64,000 nucleotides of DNA, taken from Synechococcus sp. MEDNS5 (GTDB lineage Bacteria > Cyanobacteriota > Cyanobacteriia > PCC-6307 > Cyanobiaceae). Shown in pieces: positions 44,728-57,555 of this stretch. The notes below the pieces were generated by a model that saw only the letters and a program-made list of their open reading frames with translations, ran no database searches and was not told the origin of the DNA. A program made the translations under genes and the position numbers. The stretch is from the NCBI RefSeq assembly GCF_014279875.1, contig NZ_CP047952.1, positions 2,294,001 through 2,358,000 on the forward strand, written 5' to 3'. Numbering within the stretch: position 1 is the stretch's first letter; every line of letters begins with the position of its first letter.

Positions 44728-45831
44728 ATGGATCTGCACCGCACCCCGCTCCATGACCTCTGCATCACAGCAGGAAGCCGCATGGTGCCGTTCGCTGGCT
44801 GGGAGATGCCGGTGCAATTCAGCGGCCTGATCCAGGAGCACAAAGTCGTGCGCGAGCACGTTGGAATGTTTGACATCTCCCACATGGGAGTGCTGCAGCT
44901 GGAGGGGGCCAATCCCAAAGATGCACTGCAAAAGCTGGTGCCAAGCGATCTGCATCGCATCGGTCCCGGCGAAGCCTGTTACACGGTGCTGCTGAACGAG
45001 CGCGGCGGCATTCGGGATGACCTGATCGTTTACGACTGCGGCGCTGTTGATGCCGAACGGGGTTCCCTGGTGCTGGTGATCAACGCGGCTTGCGCCGACG
45101 CAGACACCGCCTGGATCCGTGAGCGCATGGAACCGATTGGCCTCACGGTGACCGACATCAAACAAGACGGCGTGCTGCTGGCTCTTCAGGGCCCGCAGGC
45201 CATCCCACTACTCGAGGAGCTCAGCGGAGAAAGCCTCAGCGGCCTGCCTCGCTTTGGGCACCGCACCCTCAGCTTTCAGGCACTCGCCAATCCCGTGTTC
45301 ACAGCGCGCACGGGGTACACCGGTGAGGACGGTGCCGAGCTGCTGCTGAGCGCAGACGACGGACAAAAGCTCTGGCAGGTTCTGTTGGATCGCGGCGTCA
45401 GCCCCTGCGGCCTGGGGGCACGCGACACCCTGCGCCTGGAGGCCGCCATGCATCTCTACGGCCAAGACATGGACGCCGACACCACACCATTCGAGGCGGG
45501 CCTGGGCTGGTTGGTGCATCTGGAGATGCCGGCGGAGTTCGTCGGTCGCCAGGCCCTGGAGCAGGCCGCAGCGTCCGGCCCCGCCAAACGGCTGGTGGGC
45601 CTCAAGTTGCAGGGGCGCGCCATCGCCCGTCATGACTATCCAGTGCTGCACAACGGAGAGACCGTCGGCGTGGTGACCAGCGGCAGCTGGTCACCAACCC
45701 TGGGGGAAGCGATTGCCCTTGCCTACGTCCCCACAAACCTGGCCAAGATCGGGCAGGAGCTTGGCGTTGAGATCCGCGGCAAGGCAGAGGCCGCCACGGT
45801 CGTCAGGCGACCTTTTTACCGCCATCCCTGA
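44728..45831 (+). CDS. gcvT: Glycine cleavage system aminomethyltransferase (T protein)
   Basis: 367 residues. Features: MVPFAGWEMPVQFSGLIQEH, GMFDISHMG, YTGEDGAELL and GLGARDTLRLEA, all standard T-protein blocks. It transfers the methylene group to tetrahydrofolate in photorespiratory glycine cleavage. gcvP and gcvH are not in the window. Precedes aspS by 48 bp. Confidence 0.96.
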   Translation: MDLHRTPLHDLCITAGSRMVPFAGWEMPVQFSGLIQEHKVVREHVGMFDISHMGVLQLEGANPKDALQKLVPSDLHRIGPGEACYTVLLNERGGIRDDLIVYDCGAVDAERGSLVLVINAACADADTAWIRERMEPIGLTVTDIKQDGVLLALQGPQAIPLLEELSGESLSGLPRFGHRTLSFQALANPVFTARTGYTGEDGAELLLSADDGQKLWQVLLDRGVSPCGLGARDTLRLEAAMHLYGQDMDADTTPFEAGLGWLVHLEMPAEFVGRQALEQAAASGPAKRLVGLKLQGRAIARHDYPVLHNGETVGVVTSGSWSPTLGEAIALAYVPTNLAKIGQELGVEIRGKAEAATVVRRPFYRHP

Positions 45832-45879
45832 GGAGACCTGGGCTGTGGGAAAATCTCCTGTCACGAGTTGAGAGATCCC

Positions 45880-47715
45880 ATGCGCAGCAACGGTTGCGGC
45901 GACCTGCGCAAACAGCACATCGACAACACCGTGCAGCTCTGCGGCTGGGTAGACCGGCGCCGTGACCATGGCGGGGTGATCTTCATCGACCTGCGCGATC
46001 GCACCGGCACCGTGCAGATCACGGTGGATCCCGATCTGGGAGCTGAGGCTTTCGCCGTCGCCGAACACTTGCGCAGCGAAACCGTGCTGCAGATCAGCGG
46101 CAAGGTGCGGGCTCGCCCCGCTGAATCACTCAACGAGAAATTGGCCACCGGCGCAGTGGAGGTGCTGGCCAGCGGCATCAGCGTGCTCAACAGCGTGAAG
46201 GGCAACTTGCCCTTCCCCGTGTCGGTGCACGACGAGGAGAACACCCGCGAAGAGCTGCGGCTGCGCCACCGCTATCTGGATCTGCGCCGCAAGCGCATGA
46301 ACGACAACCTGCGCCTGCGGGCCCAGACGATTCAGGCCGCCCGTCGCTTCCTCGAAGACGAAGGCTTCATCGAAGTAGAAACCCCGGTTCTCACCCGCTC
46401 CACGCCCGAAGGCGCCCGCGACTACGTACTGCCCAGCCGCGTCTGCGGTGGTGAATGGTTTGCCCTGCCCCAGTCGCCGCAACTGTTCAAGCAACTGCTG
46501 ATGGTGGGCGGCATTGAGCGCTATTACCAGGTGGCCCGCTGTTTCCGCGACGAAGACCTGCGCGCCGATCGCCAGCCGGAATTCACCCAGCTGGACATCG
46601 AGATGAGCTTCATGGATCAAGAGGAGATCCTGCAGCTGAACGAATCCCTGATCTGCTCAATCTGGAAAGCGGTGAAAGGCATCGACCTGCCCAGGCCCTT
46701 CCCGCGCATGACCTGGCATGACGCCATGGAGCGCTATGGCACCGACAGACCGGACACCCGCTACGGCATGGAGCTCACCAACGTGTCCGACATCGTCAAA
46801 GACATGGGCTTCAAGGTGTTCAGCGGTGCCGTGAAGTCGGGCGGCGCGGTGAAATGCATCGCTGTTCCCTGTGGCAACGACGCGCTTTCCAATGTGCGAA
46901 TTAAGCCCGGCGGCGATGTGTTCAGCGAAGCCCAGAAAGCCGGTGCCGGCGGCCTGGCTTTCATCCGCGTGCGCGATAGCGGTGAGATCGACACCATCGG
47001 CGCGATCAAGGACAACCTCAGCGATGGGCAGAAGCAGGAGCTGCTCAGCCGCACGGGCGCGGAACCCGGCACCCTGCTGCTGTTCGGCGCCGGCGACACC
47101 GCCACAGTGAACAAAGCCCTCGACCGAGTGCGCCAGTACCTAGCCAAGGAGCTGGGCATGGTGAAACCCGAGCGGGAGAACGACCAGTGGAACTTCCTCT
47201 GGGTGGTGGACTTCCCGATGTTCGAGTTCAACAGCGACGAGAACCGCTACGAAGCGCTGCACCATCCCTTCTGTGCGCCGAACCGAGAGGATCTCGGCAG
47301 CAACGAGGCGGAATGGGAGACAACCCTGCCCACCGCACGGGCCCAGGCCTATGACTTGGTGCTCAATGGTCTGGAACTCGGCGGCGGATCCCTACGCATT
47401 CACGACTCCGGACTGCAGCGCCAGGTGTTGCAGACCGTTGGCCTGCCCTTGGAGGAGGCTCAGGAGCAGTTCGGCTTCCTGATGGATGCTCTCGATGTGG
47501 GCGCGCCACCCCACGGCGGCCTGGCCTTCGGCATCGACCGCATGGTGATGCTGCTGGCTGGGGAAGAATCAATCCGCGACACCATCGCCTTCCCCAAGAC
47601 CCAGCAAGCCCGCTGCCTGATGACCAATGCCCCTGGAGGGGTGGCCGACATGCAGCTGGAGGAGCTGCATGTGGCCAGCACGTGGGTGGATCCAGCCGAA
47701 GGAGACTCTGACTAG
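45880..47715 (+). CDS. aspS: Aspartyl-tRNA synthetase
   Basis: 611 residues from ATG 45880 ([20 protein letters not shown]); TTG 45868 is an alternative. A class II synthetase: N-terminal OB anticodon domain, motif 2 [23 protein letters not shown] domain insertion and motif 3 [13 protein letters not shown]. Bacterial-type length. It may be non-discriminating (Asp/Asn), which sequence inspection cannot settle. Confidence 0.96.
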   Translation: MRSNGCGDLRKQHIDNTVQLCGWVDRRRDHGGVIFIDLRDRTGTVQITVDPDLGAEAFAVAEHLRSETVLQISGKVRARPAESLNEKLATGAVEVLASGISVLNSVKGNLPFPVSVHDEENTREELRLRHRYLDLRRKRMNDNLRLRAQTIQAARRFLEDEGFIEVETPVLTRSTPEGARDYVLPSRVCGGEWFALPQSPQLFKQLLMVGGIERYYQVARCFRDEDLRADRQPEFTQLDIEMSFMDQEEILQLNESLICSIWKAVKGIDLPRPFPRMTWHDAMERYGTDRPDTRYGMELTNVSDIVKDMGFKVFSGAVKSGGAVKCIAVPCGNDALSNVRIKPGGDVFSEAQKAGAGGLAFIRVRDSGEIDTIGAIKDNLSDGQKQELLSRTGAEPGTLLLFGAGDTATVNKALDRVRQYLAKELGMVKPERENDQWNFLWVVDFPMFEFNSDENRYEALHHPFCAPNREDLGSNEAEWETTLPTARAQAYDLVLNGLELGGGSLRIHDSGLQRQVLQTVGLPLEEAQEQFGFLMDALDVGAPPHGGLAFGIDRMVMLLAGEESIRDTIAFPKTQQARCLMTNAPGGVADMQLEELHVASTWVDPAEGDSD

Positions 47716-47795
47716 AACCCGAACAGAAACCGGCGGTTCGGGGCACTTGCCAGCAAAACAACTGAACCTGGCTACATAGCGCAAGTGTCGGTTCA

Positions 47796-48926
47796 TTGGT
47801 TGAGAAGGCTCGAACGACGGGGAAGGTCCCGATCCGCTGGAGCGGCAGCAACGACTTGCTGCGCCTTTACCTCCAGGACATCGGCCGCGTTGATCTCCTG
47901 ACCAGCGAAGAGGAAGTGACGCTCTCCCGCCAGGTGCAGCAGCGGGAACGTTTGCTTGTGCAAGAGCGTGATCTCAGCACCCGCATCGCAGCAATCCGGG
48001 TGTTGCTGGATCTCGAGGAACTCCAGCAGCGCGAGGCCAATCACATCAGCCACTGGCCAACCCGGCAGGAATGGGCCCGGGCCGCGGATCTGCCCCTGAG
48101 TGAGCTCAACCGAGTCCTGAACGAGGGGTACACCCTCTGGGCTGAGGAGAGTGGTCTGGAGGCGAAGGAACTGCAACGACGCCTGCGCGAGGGTCGTCGG
48201 GCCCGGGACCGGATGATCCAAGCCAATCTGCGCCTTGTGGTGGCTGTTGCCAAGAAATACCAACAGCGCGGAATGGAGCTCCTGGATCTCGTGCAGGAGG
48301 GCACCCTCGGACTGGAGAGAGCTGTGGAGAAATTTGATCCCACCCGCGGCTTTCGCTTCAGTACTTATTCCTACTGGTGGATCCGCCAGGGCATCACCCG
48401 GGCGATCGCCACCCAGAGCCGCACGATCAGGCTGCCGGTGCACATCACCGAAAAACTGAACCGGATCAAGCGCGTGCAGCAGGAGATCGCCAGTGAGAAA
48501 GGGCGACTGGCATCCGTGAGCGACCTGGCGAAAGAGCTGGGGGTCAGTGAGGACACCGTGCGCCAGACCCTGGCCAGGGTGCCCCGGTCGGTGTCACTGG
48601 AGACCCGCGTAGGAAAAGACCAGGACACCCAGCTCGGAGACTTGATCGAAGATGGTCATGCGACGCCAGAGCAGACCCTCACCCGCGACTCACTCCACGA
48701 TGACCTCGAACATCTGCTGGAAGAATTGAGCCCGCGGGAAGCCGAAGTGATCCGCAGCCGCTTTGGACTGGAAGACGACACGCCGCGCACCCTTGCCGAA
48801 ATCGGCGAGGCCATGGCCCTGTCCCGGGAGCGAGTGCGCCAGATCGAAACACGCGCCCTGCTTAAACTGAGGCAACCCCAGCGCCGATCCAAGGTGCGCG
48901 ATTACATCCAGGGGCTGGATTCCTGA
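47796..48926 (+). CDS. Group 2 sigma-70 family RNA polymerase sigma factor
   Basis: 376 residues from a TTG start at 47796. Region 1.2 (LLRLYLQDIGRVDLLTSEEE), region 2 (DLVQEGTLGLERAVEKFDPT then FRFSTYSYWWIRQGITRAIA), region 3 and region 4 with the HTH LAEIGEAMALSRERVRQIE are complete. Region 1.1 is missing, as in group 2 factors such as SigB-SigE. Its last 57 bases are also duplicated before the second dps. It reads directly into dps with 29 bp spacing. Confidence 0.93.
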   Translation: MVEKARTTGKVPIRWSGSNDLLRLYLQDIGRVDLLTSEEEVTLSRQVQQRERLLVQERDLSTRIAAIRVLLDLEELQQREANHISHWPTRQEWARAADLPLSELNRVLNEGYTLWAEESGLEAKELQRRLREGRRARDRMIQANLRLVVAVAKKYQQRGMELLDLVQEGTLGLERAVEKFDPTRGFRFSTYSYWWIRQGITRAIATQSRTIRLPVHITEKLNRIKRVQQEIASEKGRLASVSDLAKELGVSEDTVRQTLARVPRSVSLETRVGKDQDTQLGDLIEDGHATPEQTLTRDSLHDDLEHLLEELSPREAEVIRSRFGLEDDTPRTLAEIGEAMALSRERVRQIETRALLKLRQPQRRSKVRDYIQGLDS

Positions 48927-49433
48927 GCTAGAAGCGCCACATCGCCGTTAAAACCATGGCCAGCACGCCCACCATCAACATCGGTATCTCAGAAGCCCAA
49001 CGGAATGAGATCGCGGAAGGCCTCAGCCGTTTGCTTGCGGACACCTATGTGCTGTACGGCAAAACCCACGGTTTCCACTGGAACGTGACCGGCCCCATGT
49101 TCAACACCCTGCACCTGATGTTCATGGGGCAGTACACCGAACTCTGGAATGCTCTCGATGTGATCGCCGAGCGCATCCGGGCCCTGGGCGTGGTCGCACC
49201 CCACGGTGGTTCCACCCTGGCCGGCCTGGCATCGATCAAGGAAGCCGATCAGCAACCCGCAGCGCTCGACATGGTGCGCGAGTTGGTGGCCGGCCATGAA
49301 GCGGTGGCACGCACAGCCCGCAGCGTGTTCCCACTGGCCGAGGCTGCCAGTGATGAACCCACGGCTGACCTGCTCACCCAGCGTCTGCAGATTCACGAGA
49401 AGACCGCCTGGATGTTGCGCAGCCTCCTGGAGG
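48870..49433. repeat. 564-bp perfect direct repeat, left copy (sigma 3' end plus dps)
   Basis: Identical, as far as visual comparison shows, to 53999-54562 (offset 5129). It covers the last codons of the sigma factor, the 29-bp spacer and dps except its last residue and stop. The two copies bracket the RTX protease and the pseudogenes. Confidence 0.92.
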
Positions 49434-49438
49434 GATGA
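48956..49438 (+). CDS. dps: Dps-family ferritin-like protein, copy 1
   Basis: 160 residues, with the interface ferroxidase histidine region [14 protein letters not shown] and D/E residues in the paired helix. It stores iron and protects DNA under oxidative or starvation stress. The coding sequence is identical to copy 2 at 54085 except for the last residue (Gly versus Glu). Follows the sigma factor in an operon-like arrangement. Confidence 0.93.
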   Translation: MASTPTINIGISEAQRNEIAEGLSRLLADTYVLYGKTHGFHWNVTGPMFNTLHLMFMGQYTELWNALDVIAERIRALGVVAPHGGSTLAGLASIKEADQQPAALDMVRELVAGHEAVARTARSVFPLAEAASDEPTADLLTQRLQIHEKTAWMLRSLLEG

Positions 49439-49442
49439 AGTC

Positions 49443-52400
49443 GTGAAATCTCTATTCGATCTCTTCGACACTCTGACCGGGCAACGCAAGCCGAAAAGTC
49501 ATCATGTCATTGATAATGCACAATTTTTAAATAAATCGGTTGAGAACCAATTAAGCCAGGCAGATATAGGCAACAACAAAGAACTCCATTACGCATTTCT
49601 AGAAGAAAGCGATAACGATTCCTCACTAGAAAATCGCATTGGTTCAGCCTTAAAAGCAGCCAATATCGACGCGAAACCCATCAAATTATTTGAAGCCATC
49701 AATGGCTTCACGATTTCAATCTCACCTGCAGAAGCTGAACGCCTAGAAGCAATCCCAAGCATTCGCAGCATCGAAGCAGACCGCCCACTTCCCCTCACCC
49801 CACCGGTAGAGGTCATCCCCGAAACAAACAATTCGGCAGCAGAAAGCTCATTCTTCAGCGAAAGCGGATCGTCACCAGGGTGGAGAGAAATTGATCGGGC
49901 AGTCTCACTCGATCAGTATTACGTCAAAACAAACAGAAATGTCTCTATAGAAGAAGAACTTCGTACGAGCTCATTCAGCGCAGCGGCTCTCCCGATCTAC
50001 AACAACGGATCAGCAAGTACAGGAGAAATCCTGCCCTACGGAGTAAAGGCGGTATGGGGAGGCAGCGACATCAGCACGCAAGGCAATGCCGGAAGCGGAA
50101 CGTACGCCTTTGTGATTGATTCGGGTGTCCTCGACACCACAGGCGACTTAGTCGTCAACAAAACATGGTCAAAAAGTTGGATCAGCGGTGAAACTGCCTT
50201 CTCCGACGGAAATGGCCATGGAACCCATGTGGCCGGAACAATTGCTGCACTAGCGAACGGTGTAGGGGTTGTCGGCGTCGCACCCGGAGCCGAGGTGATC
50301 TCCCTGAAAGTGTTTGACAGCACAGGTGGAGGAGCGAGCTATAGCACAATCATTGATGCGGTGAACTACGCCACCCAAGTGATTAACAACAACGGACTAG
50401 ATAAATCCAAAGTTGTGATCAACATGAGCCTTGGAGGTGGTTACAGCGCGGGCATGGATGCGGCCGTAAAAAATGCTGCCAACCAGGGAATCAAGTTTTC
50501 AATCGCTGCTGGCAATAGTGGCTCAGATGCAGACGGCTATTCACCAGCGAGTGCTGGCGATCATGCCAACATTTACACCGTATCGGCCGTTGACAATCAA
50601 TATCAAATGGCATCCTTTTCGAACTGGGATGACCAAAGCGGAGGAGATGATGTTGATGTTGCAGCGCCTGGCGTCAGCGTTCTTTCCTATTACAAAGGCG
50701 GGCAACTCGCCAACTTAAGCGGCACATCCATGGCTGCGCCGCATGTTGCCGGATTGCTCTTGATGGGGGGAGTCAAAGAAGGCGACATGGTGACAGCCAA
50801 TTGGGCAGGAGAAGCCGACCCTTTTGCGTTAGCGACTCTTGATGAGGATAAACAGCCAAACCCTGAACCGCCCCCCCCAAAAGATGACGACTCTCCATAT
50901 TCATTCCTTTATTTAGGGAATAGCTCGAATAAATCTGGAGATATCCTTCTTTCTACCGGAAGCGGCTCTCTCCAGCAAAGCACTTTGGAGAGCCAATTAG
51001 GCTTGATCACAGCATCACTCGATGGAACTCTCAACGGAACAAAAACAGCTATTAATGCAACTGAAGGTTCTGCCTTTCAAGTTTCAGGAGCAGCAAGCGT
51101 TGGAGACATGATTAGCTTTTCATATACTTTTATCAGCGAAGATTATCTTCCATATGCGGACTTCAGCTTCACAGCAGTGAATAATTCCGTAAAACTACTC
51201 AGCGCCCTAGGAGTAGATACACCCAATAAAGGAAAAACATCTGGTAATTTTGAATACACTTTTTCGAAGGATGACTTTAAAGGCAAAGGCTCTGGGGACT
51301 TCTCTTTTTCCCTGGGTGTTGTAGATGCAATTGATGCAGGCGTCAATTCTAATCTATCTGTATTTAATTTTTCCATCGAGAAGCCCAAGGAGGTCGATGA
51401 ACGCTATTCCGAGATCACAGCTCGCTATCACTACGGAAATGGAGACTTTTATACAATCAGCGGAATGGTTAACAGCAGCAATGGAGGAGGAAGATTCATG
51501 CCTGGAGATATTATCACTGCAAACACAGACGATTCAGACTCCTACAATCAATTATTGAATGAAACCGGGAAGCAGGGCTACTACGAGATTGTCACGGCCA
51601 CAAACTCAAATGGAACAAAAAACGAAGGCTTAACCATTGAAAGCTATTACGACCATGAATCTCAATACACACTTATTCCATACAAAACCACACTTGGCAC
51701 AGCTGGCCTTGGCTCCGAATCTGGCTTACTTAGCAAAAAAGGAATTCTTGAGTTAGATCAGATCAGCAACATACTGGAAGCAGATGTTTTCCTAACAAAT
51801 CCGAATGGCAACAATTATCTTACTGGCAATAGTACAAACAACATACTAATTGGCTACTCGGGAAATGATGTGCTTAATGCACACGAAGGAAACGATATCC
51901 TCGATGGAGGTAGCGGTAATGACGTCATCAACGGAGGCTCGGGCCGAGACACCGCACAGTTCTCTTCACGCTCCAATCGCATCAATCTCAATACCACTCG
52001 TTGGCAAAACACCCGCGACGGACGTGATCGACTCATCTCCATTGAAAATGTCAATGCAGGCTCTGGCAATGACCGCATTACAGGCAGCCGTTCCTCCAAC
52101 ACCCTGAATGGGCAAAACGGCAATGACCGTCTCTACGGCGCTGCAGGCAATGACGTCCTAACAGGCGCCAGGGGCAATGACCGTCTCTATGGCGGCTCCG
52201 GCAACGATGTTTTGATCGGTGGGTCAGGTAAAGACCGCGTCTGGGGTAAAGGCGGGCGCGACACCTTCCGCGTTCAGCGCGGAAGCGGTTACACCATCGT
52301 CGAAGACTTCACGAATAATCAAGACCGAATCCAACTCGGTTCAGGAGCATCAGGCCTACAGCTCAAGACAAGAGGAGAGGACATGTATCTGTACCAACGA

Positions 52401-52469
52401 GGTGATCTCATGGCCATCGTGGAAAATGCAGCTGGTGACCTACAAAAAAGCGGCAACTTTCTTGTCTAA
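49443..52469 (+). CDS. Subtilisin-family (S8) protease with C-terminal RTX calcium-binding repeats
   Basis: 1008 residues from GTG 49443, 4 bp after dps copy 1. Residues about 30-115 form an I9-type propeptide. The S8 domain has catalytic Asp226 (FVIDSG), His259 (GNGHGTHVAGT), oxyanion Asn358 (AAGNSG) and Ser429 (GTSMAAPHVAG). A beta-rich middle region of about 200 residues follows. Six or more RTX nonapeptides (GGSGNDVINGGSG, GNDRLYGAAGNDV) stand near the C-terminus. No N-terminal signal peptide is visible. RTX repeats point to export by a type 1 system, likely the ABC-HlyD pair at 58399-62527 (inference). AT-richer than its neighbours. Confidence 0.9.
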   Translation: MKSLFDLFDTLTGQRKPKSHHVIDNAQFLNKSVENQLSQADIGNNKELHYAFLEESDNDSSLENRIGSALKAANIDAKPIKLFEAINGFTISISPAEAERLEAIPSIRSIEADRPLPLTPPVEVIPETNNSAAESSFFSESGSSPGWREIDRAVSLDQYYVKTNRNVSIEEELRTSSFSAAALPIYNNGSASTGEILPYGVKAVWGGSDISTQGNAGSGTYAFVIDSGVLDTTGDLVVNKTWSKSWISGETAFSDGNGHGTHVAGTIAALANGVGVVGVAPGAEVISLKVFDSTGGGASYSTIIDAVNYATQVINNNGLDKSKVVINMSLGGGYSAGMDAAVKNAANQGIKFSIAAGNSGSDADGYSPASAGDHANIYTVSAVDNQYQMASFSNWDDQSGGDDVDVAAPGVSVLSYYKGGQLANLSGTSMAAPHVAGLLLMGGVKEGDMVTANWAGEADPFALATLDEDKQPNPEPPPPKDDDSPYSFLYLGNSSNKSGDILLSTGSGSLQQSTLESQLGLITASLDGTLNGTKTAINATEGSAFQVSGAASVGDMISFSYTFISEDYLPYADFSFTAVNNSVKLLSALGVDTPNKGKTSGNFEYTFSKDDFKGKGSGDFSFSLGVVDAIDAGVNSNLSVFNFSIEKPKEVDERYSEITARYHYGNGDFYTISGMVNSSNGGGRFMPGDIITANTDDSDSYNQLLNETGKQGYYEIVTATNSNGTKNEGLTIESYYDHESQYTLIPYKTTLGTAGLGSESGLLSKKGILELDQISNILEADVFLTNPNGNNYLTGNSTNNILIGYSGNDVLNAHEGNDILDGGSGNDVINGGSGRDTAQFSSRSNRINLNTTRWQNTRDGRDRLISIENVNAGSGNDRITGSRSSNTLNGQNGNDRLYGAAGNDVLTGARGNDRLYGGSGNDVLIGGSGKDRVWGKGGRDTFRVQRGSGYTIVEDFTNNQDRIQLGSGASGLQLKTRGEDMYLYQRGDLMAIVENAAGDLQKSGNFLV

Positions 52470-52843
52470 TTAACTCATTAACATGCATCGAGCCCTTCAG
52501 CCAGAGCCAAGCAAAGCGACAACACAAGACCCAGAATCTCCGCACAATAAATAATCATTCCAAGAGCCTATTCCCAATGCATTTCTTGAGTCTTTAATAT
52601 TTTTCGCGTAATCTGACTCTGCCCTCTTTTAGATTCTTGTCAAAATTCTCACTTATCTCTAAATGGCACTCGCAATAATCACACATGAGCATGCGACAAG
52701 CCTCTAAAACTTGTTCAGCATTGCGTCATATCGACGCAAGATCGACACGACGCTTTATGCATCCGAGGCACAGTCATATCCATACAACTACCTAGTCTTG
52801 GCCACAAGAATAATAACTACCCATTAATCCGCAAAAAGATCGA
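52470..52843. other. Non-coding spacer after the RTX protease
   Basis: 374 bases, AT-rich. I see no frame with convincing composition, no strong terminator hairpin and no RNA-like structure. It separates the protease from the isomerase pseudogene. Confidence 0.5.
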
Positions 52844-53465
52844 CTTTCTCACACTCGAAAGTATCATCCTTCTCAGGCGTAGCGATCTATTCAGTCGTTT
52901 AGCAAGACGCTTGTTAATTGAAGAAATTACCAAGCAACTCACACTCCCTGAGGAGTTCACTCAACAAGCCCTCACAAACCATTGCCAACAAAACCAACTC
53001 AGAAACGAAGAAGCCCTTAATCACTGGTTATCAAAGCGGTGCATCAGCAAAGATGAGCTTCTTGAGCAGCTCAGTCTTCCCATCAAGCTCAGCAAATTTG
53101 CTTTGGATTCTTTTGGCGCCAAGGCAGAGGCCCGATTACTTCAACGCAAAGAAGAATTAGATCAGGCCATCTACAGCCTTCTCAGGGTGAAAGATTCAGG
53201 CATCCCCCTTGAGCTTTAGCTCCAATTGGAGGTTGGTGAAACGAGCTTCGAGAAGCTGGCGACCAACTACAGCGAAGGGCCTGAGCAAAGAAATGGTGGC
53301 AGGGTGGGACCCACCCTGATCTCGCGCGACCATCCCCAGCTTCAACAACGTCTAAGAGATGACGCCATGCGACAACGGATGGAAAGCGAACTTCTTGAGC
53401 AATGGATCACAACTGAAACGAACAATCTCGTCAAAGCGATTTGCAGCCGCGAGAATGACCTTTAG
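52844..53465 (+). pseudogene. Decayed parvulin-type peptidyl-prolyl isomerase (homologue of 57556)
   Basis: Homologous in order to the intact gene at 57556: LLRRSDL, HCQQNQLRNEEALNHWL, LSLPIKLSKFALDSFG and YSLLRVKDSG. A TAG at 53217-53219 falls exactly where the intact protein has Tyr (E-L-Y-L-Q-L versus E-L-stop-L-Q-L). About 40 residues are missing between HPQLQQRL and DDAMRQRM. No normal start codon remains. It is AT-richer than the intact homologue and diverged, so it is not a recent tandem copy. Confidence 0.85.
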
Positions 53466-53479
53466 AAAGCCTGCCTCTC

Positions 53480-53998
53480 CTGACGACAACCTCATCCAAT
53501 GGGCTGCAGGCCCTGCAGTAAATCTTCCTCGAACGCGGCACAGCCCGCCTTCTGGGTGAAGAAGATGGCCGTCTCAGCACCCCCGCCAAACGGGATGCAG
53601 GAAAACTGGTTGGAGCGGCTTCTTTCTTACGAGGTTCTCCCTAGGAAGACGTGCGAATGGCATCTGAGCCTTTAGTGCGCAGGCTGAGCGACGAAGACTT
53701 TCTGGATTTAAAGCAAAACAACCCAACCATTCGGGCTGAATGCTTTGGCCATCTATGAACGGCCGAACTGGCATCGCGATCGCTGAACAACTGGATTGAA
53801 GAGCTACTGCCCCAAGAGCAGAACCTCGATGACAACGACGCTGCTGCAGTGCAACAAGCACGGAACGTGATTCAACACCTAAGCAGACAAGTCGAAAGCC
53901 GAAGAAATCCCAAGCCCCGCTACGCCCTCCCATCAGCCACTTCAACAGCGAACAAGAGAACAATCAGGACTTCTTCGTGGGCGAAGAGGGGCCGTTGC
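53480..53998 (+). pseudogene. Decayed N-terminal part of an ABC exporter (homologue of 58399)
   Basis: Short collinear matches to the intact exporter: ERGTARLLGEEDGRLST, the RRLSDEDFLDL region, LNNWIEELLP and, after a frameshift, APLRPPISHFN with NQDFFVGEEG. In-frame stops lie at TAG (…GSP-stop-EDVR…) and TGA (…GHL-stop-TAEL…). The match ends abruptly at 53998, where the 564-bp repeat begins, so the remaining two-thirds of the gene has been lost. Confidence 0.85.
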
Positions 53999-54562
53999 AG
54001 GCAACCCCAGCGCCGATCCAAGGTGCGCGATTACATCCAGGGGCTGGATTCCTGAGCTAGAAGCGCCACATCGCCGTTAAAACCATGGCCAGCACGCCCA
54101 CCATCAACATCGGTATCTCAGAAGCCCAACGGAATGAGATCGCGGAAGGCCTCAGCCGTTTGCTTGCGGACACCTATGTGCTGTACGGCAAAACCCACGG
54201 TTTCCACTGGAACGTGACCGGCCCCATGTTCAACACCCTGCACCTGATGTTCATGGGGCAGTACACCGAACTCTGGAATGCTCTCGATGTGATCGCCGAG
54301 CGCATCCGGGCCCTGGGCGTGGTCGCACCCCACGGTGGTTCCACCCTGGCCGGCCTGGCATCGATCAAGGAAGCCGATCAGCAACCCGCAGCGCTCGACA
54401 TGGTGCGCGAGTTGGTGGCCGGCCATGAAGCGGTGGCACGCACAGCCCGCAGCGTGTTCCCACTGGCCGAGGCTGCCAGTGATGAACCCACGGCTGACCT
54501 GCTCACCCAGCGTCTGCAGATTCACGAGAAGACCGCCTGGATGTTGCGCAGCCTCCTGGAGG
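53999..54562. repeat. 564-bp perfect direct repeat, right copy
   Basis: Counterpart of 48870-49433. It begins with the last 57 bases of the sigma-factor gene (encoding Q-P-Q-R-R-S-K-V-R-D-Y-I-Q-G-L-D-S) directly fused to the pseudogene of the ABC exporter. Confidence 0.92.
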
Positions 54563-54567
54563 AGTGA
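54085..54567 (+). CDS. dps: Dps-family ferritin-like protein, copy 2
   Basis: 160 residues, identical to copy 1 except the last (Glu). It has the same 29-bp leader but only a 57-bp piece of sigma-factor gene upstream, so it would depend on any promoter in that spacer or on upstream readthrough. It is followed by pyrG after 61 bp, presumably the ancestral order. Confidence 0.93.
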   Translation: MASTPTINIGISEAQRNEIAEGLSRLLADTYVLYGKTHGFHWNVTGPMFNTLHLMFMGQYTELWNALDVIAERIRALGVVAPHGGSTLAGLASIKEADQQPAALDMVRELVAGHEAVARTARSVFPLAEAASDEPTADLLTQRLQIHEKTAWMLRSLLEE

Positions 54568-54610
54568 AATCGGAGGGGGTCCTCAGCCCTTGGGGTGCTC
54601 GGTACATTGA

Positions 54611-56883
<2,273 letters not shown>

Positions 56884-56922
56884 GCCGATACAACCGGCAG
56901 GTCATCAACACCGGATGCCCCC

Positions 56923-57510
56923 ATGCGCCTGGCGCTGCTCATGGCACTGATGCTGGCCAGCGGCCATGGGCTCCATGGGCACGCACAACCGCAGCCCCCG
57001 CAACGGGTGCCGAAGCGCACAGGGGTCTCCAACCTGGCGCTGCTCAGTTCCTCGCGGCCCCGGCAGCTACCCAGCTCCCACAGGCCCTTCCGGCCGGGGG
57101 AGTCGCTGCGGCTGAGCTATCCACTCGACCGGCCCGCCGAAGAAGTGCAGCCCTACGGCTGGCGCTACTCAAACCAGCGCAAGCGCTGGCGCATGCATGT
57201 GGGACACGACCTGATCGCTCCGGCCGCCACACCCGTGCTCGCCATGCTCTCCGGGCGGGTGCACCTGGTTCAGGCGATCAGTGGCTACGGCCTCACTGTT
57301 CTGCTGGACCATGGCCGGGGATGGCAGACCGTGTATGCCCACCTGCAGAAAGCAGATGTGAGGCCAGGTGAGCTGGTGCGGGCCGGTGAGCGCATCGGCC
57401 GCGTTGGCCGCAGCGGATCAGCCAGCACCGACCATCTGCACGTGGAGCTGCGACACCTGCAGGGACGGCAGGCCTATGCCCTTGATCTGGCACCGCTCCT
57501 TCCCCACTGA
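56923..57510 (+). CDS. M23-family (LytM-type) peptidoglycan endopeptidase-like protein
   Basis: 195 residues. A signal peptide (MRLALLMALMLASGHGLHGH) ends near residue 21. The M23 zinc site is complete in sequence: H92 and D96 in HVGHD, and the HLHVE motif in STDHLHVELR. The LGYGLTVLLDHG-like strand is present. It should act on cell-wall peptides in the periplasm. It is 39 bp after queE and 45 bp before the isomerase. Confidence 0.9.
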   Translation: MRLALLMALMLASGHGLHGHAQPQPPQRVPKRTGVSNLALLSSSRPRQLPSSHRPFRPGESLRLSYPLDRPAEEVQPYGWRYSNQRKRWRMHVGHDLIAPAATPVLAMLSGRVHLVQAISGYGLTVLLDHGRGWQTVYAHLQKADVRPGELVRAGERIGRVGRSGSASTDHLHVELRHLQGRQAYALDLAPLLPH

Positions 57511-57555
57511 AGGACAACGCTGAAATCCCACATCTAACCCCGCTAGGTTCGGCCG

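Noticed and set aside
49206-49442. Extension of the RTX protease upstream into dps
   Set aside because: The frame overlaps dps and has no protease-like sequence; GTG 49443 gives a normal propeptide start.
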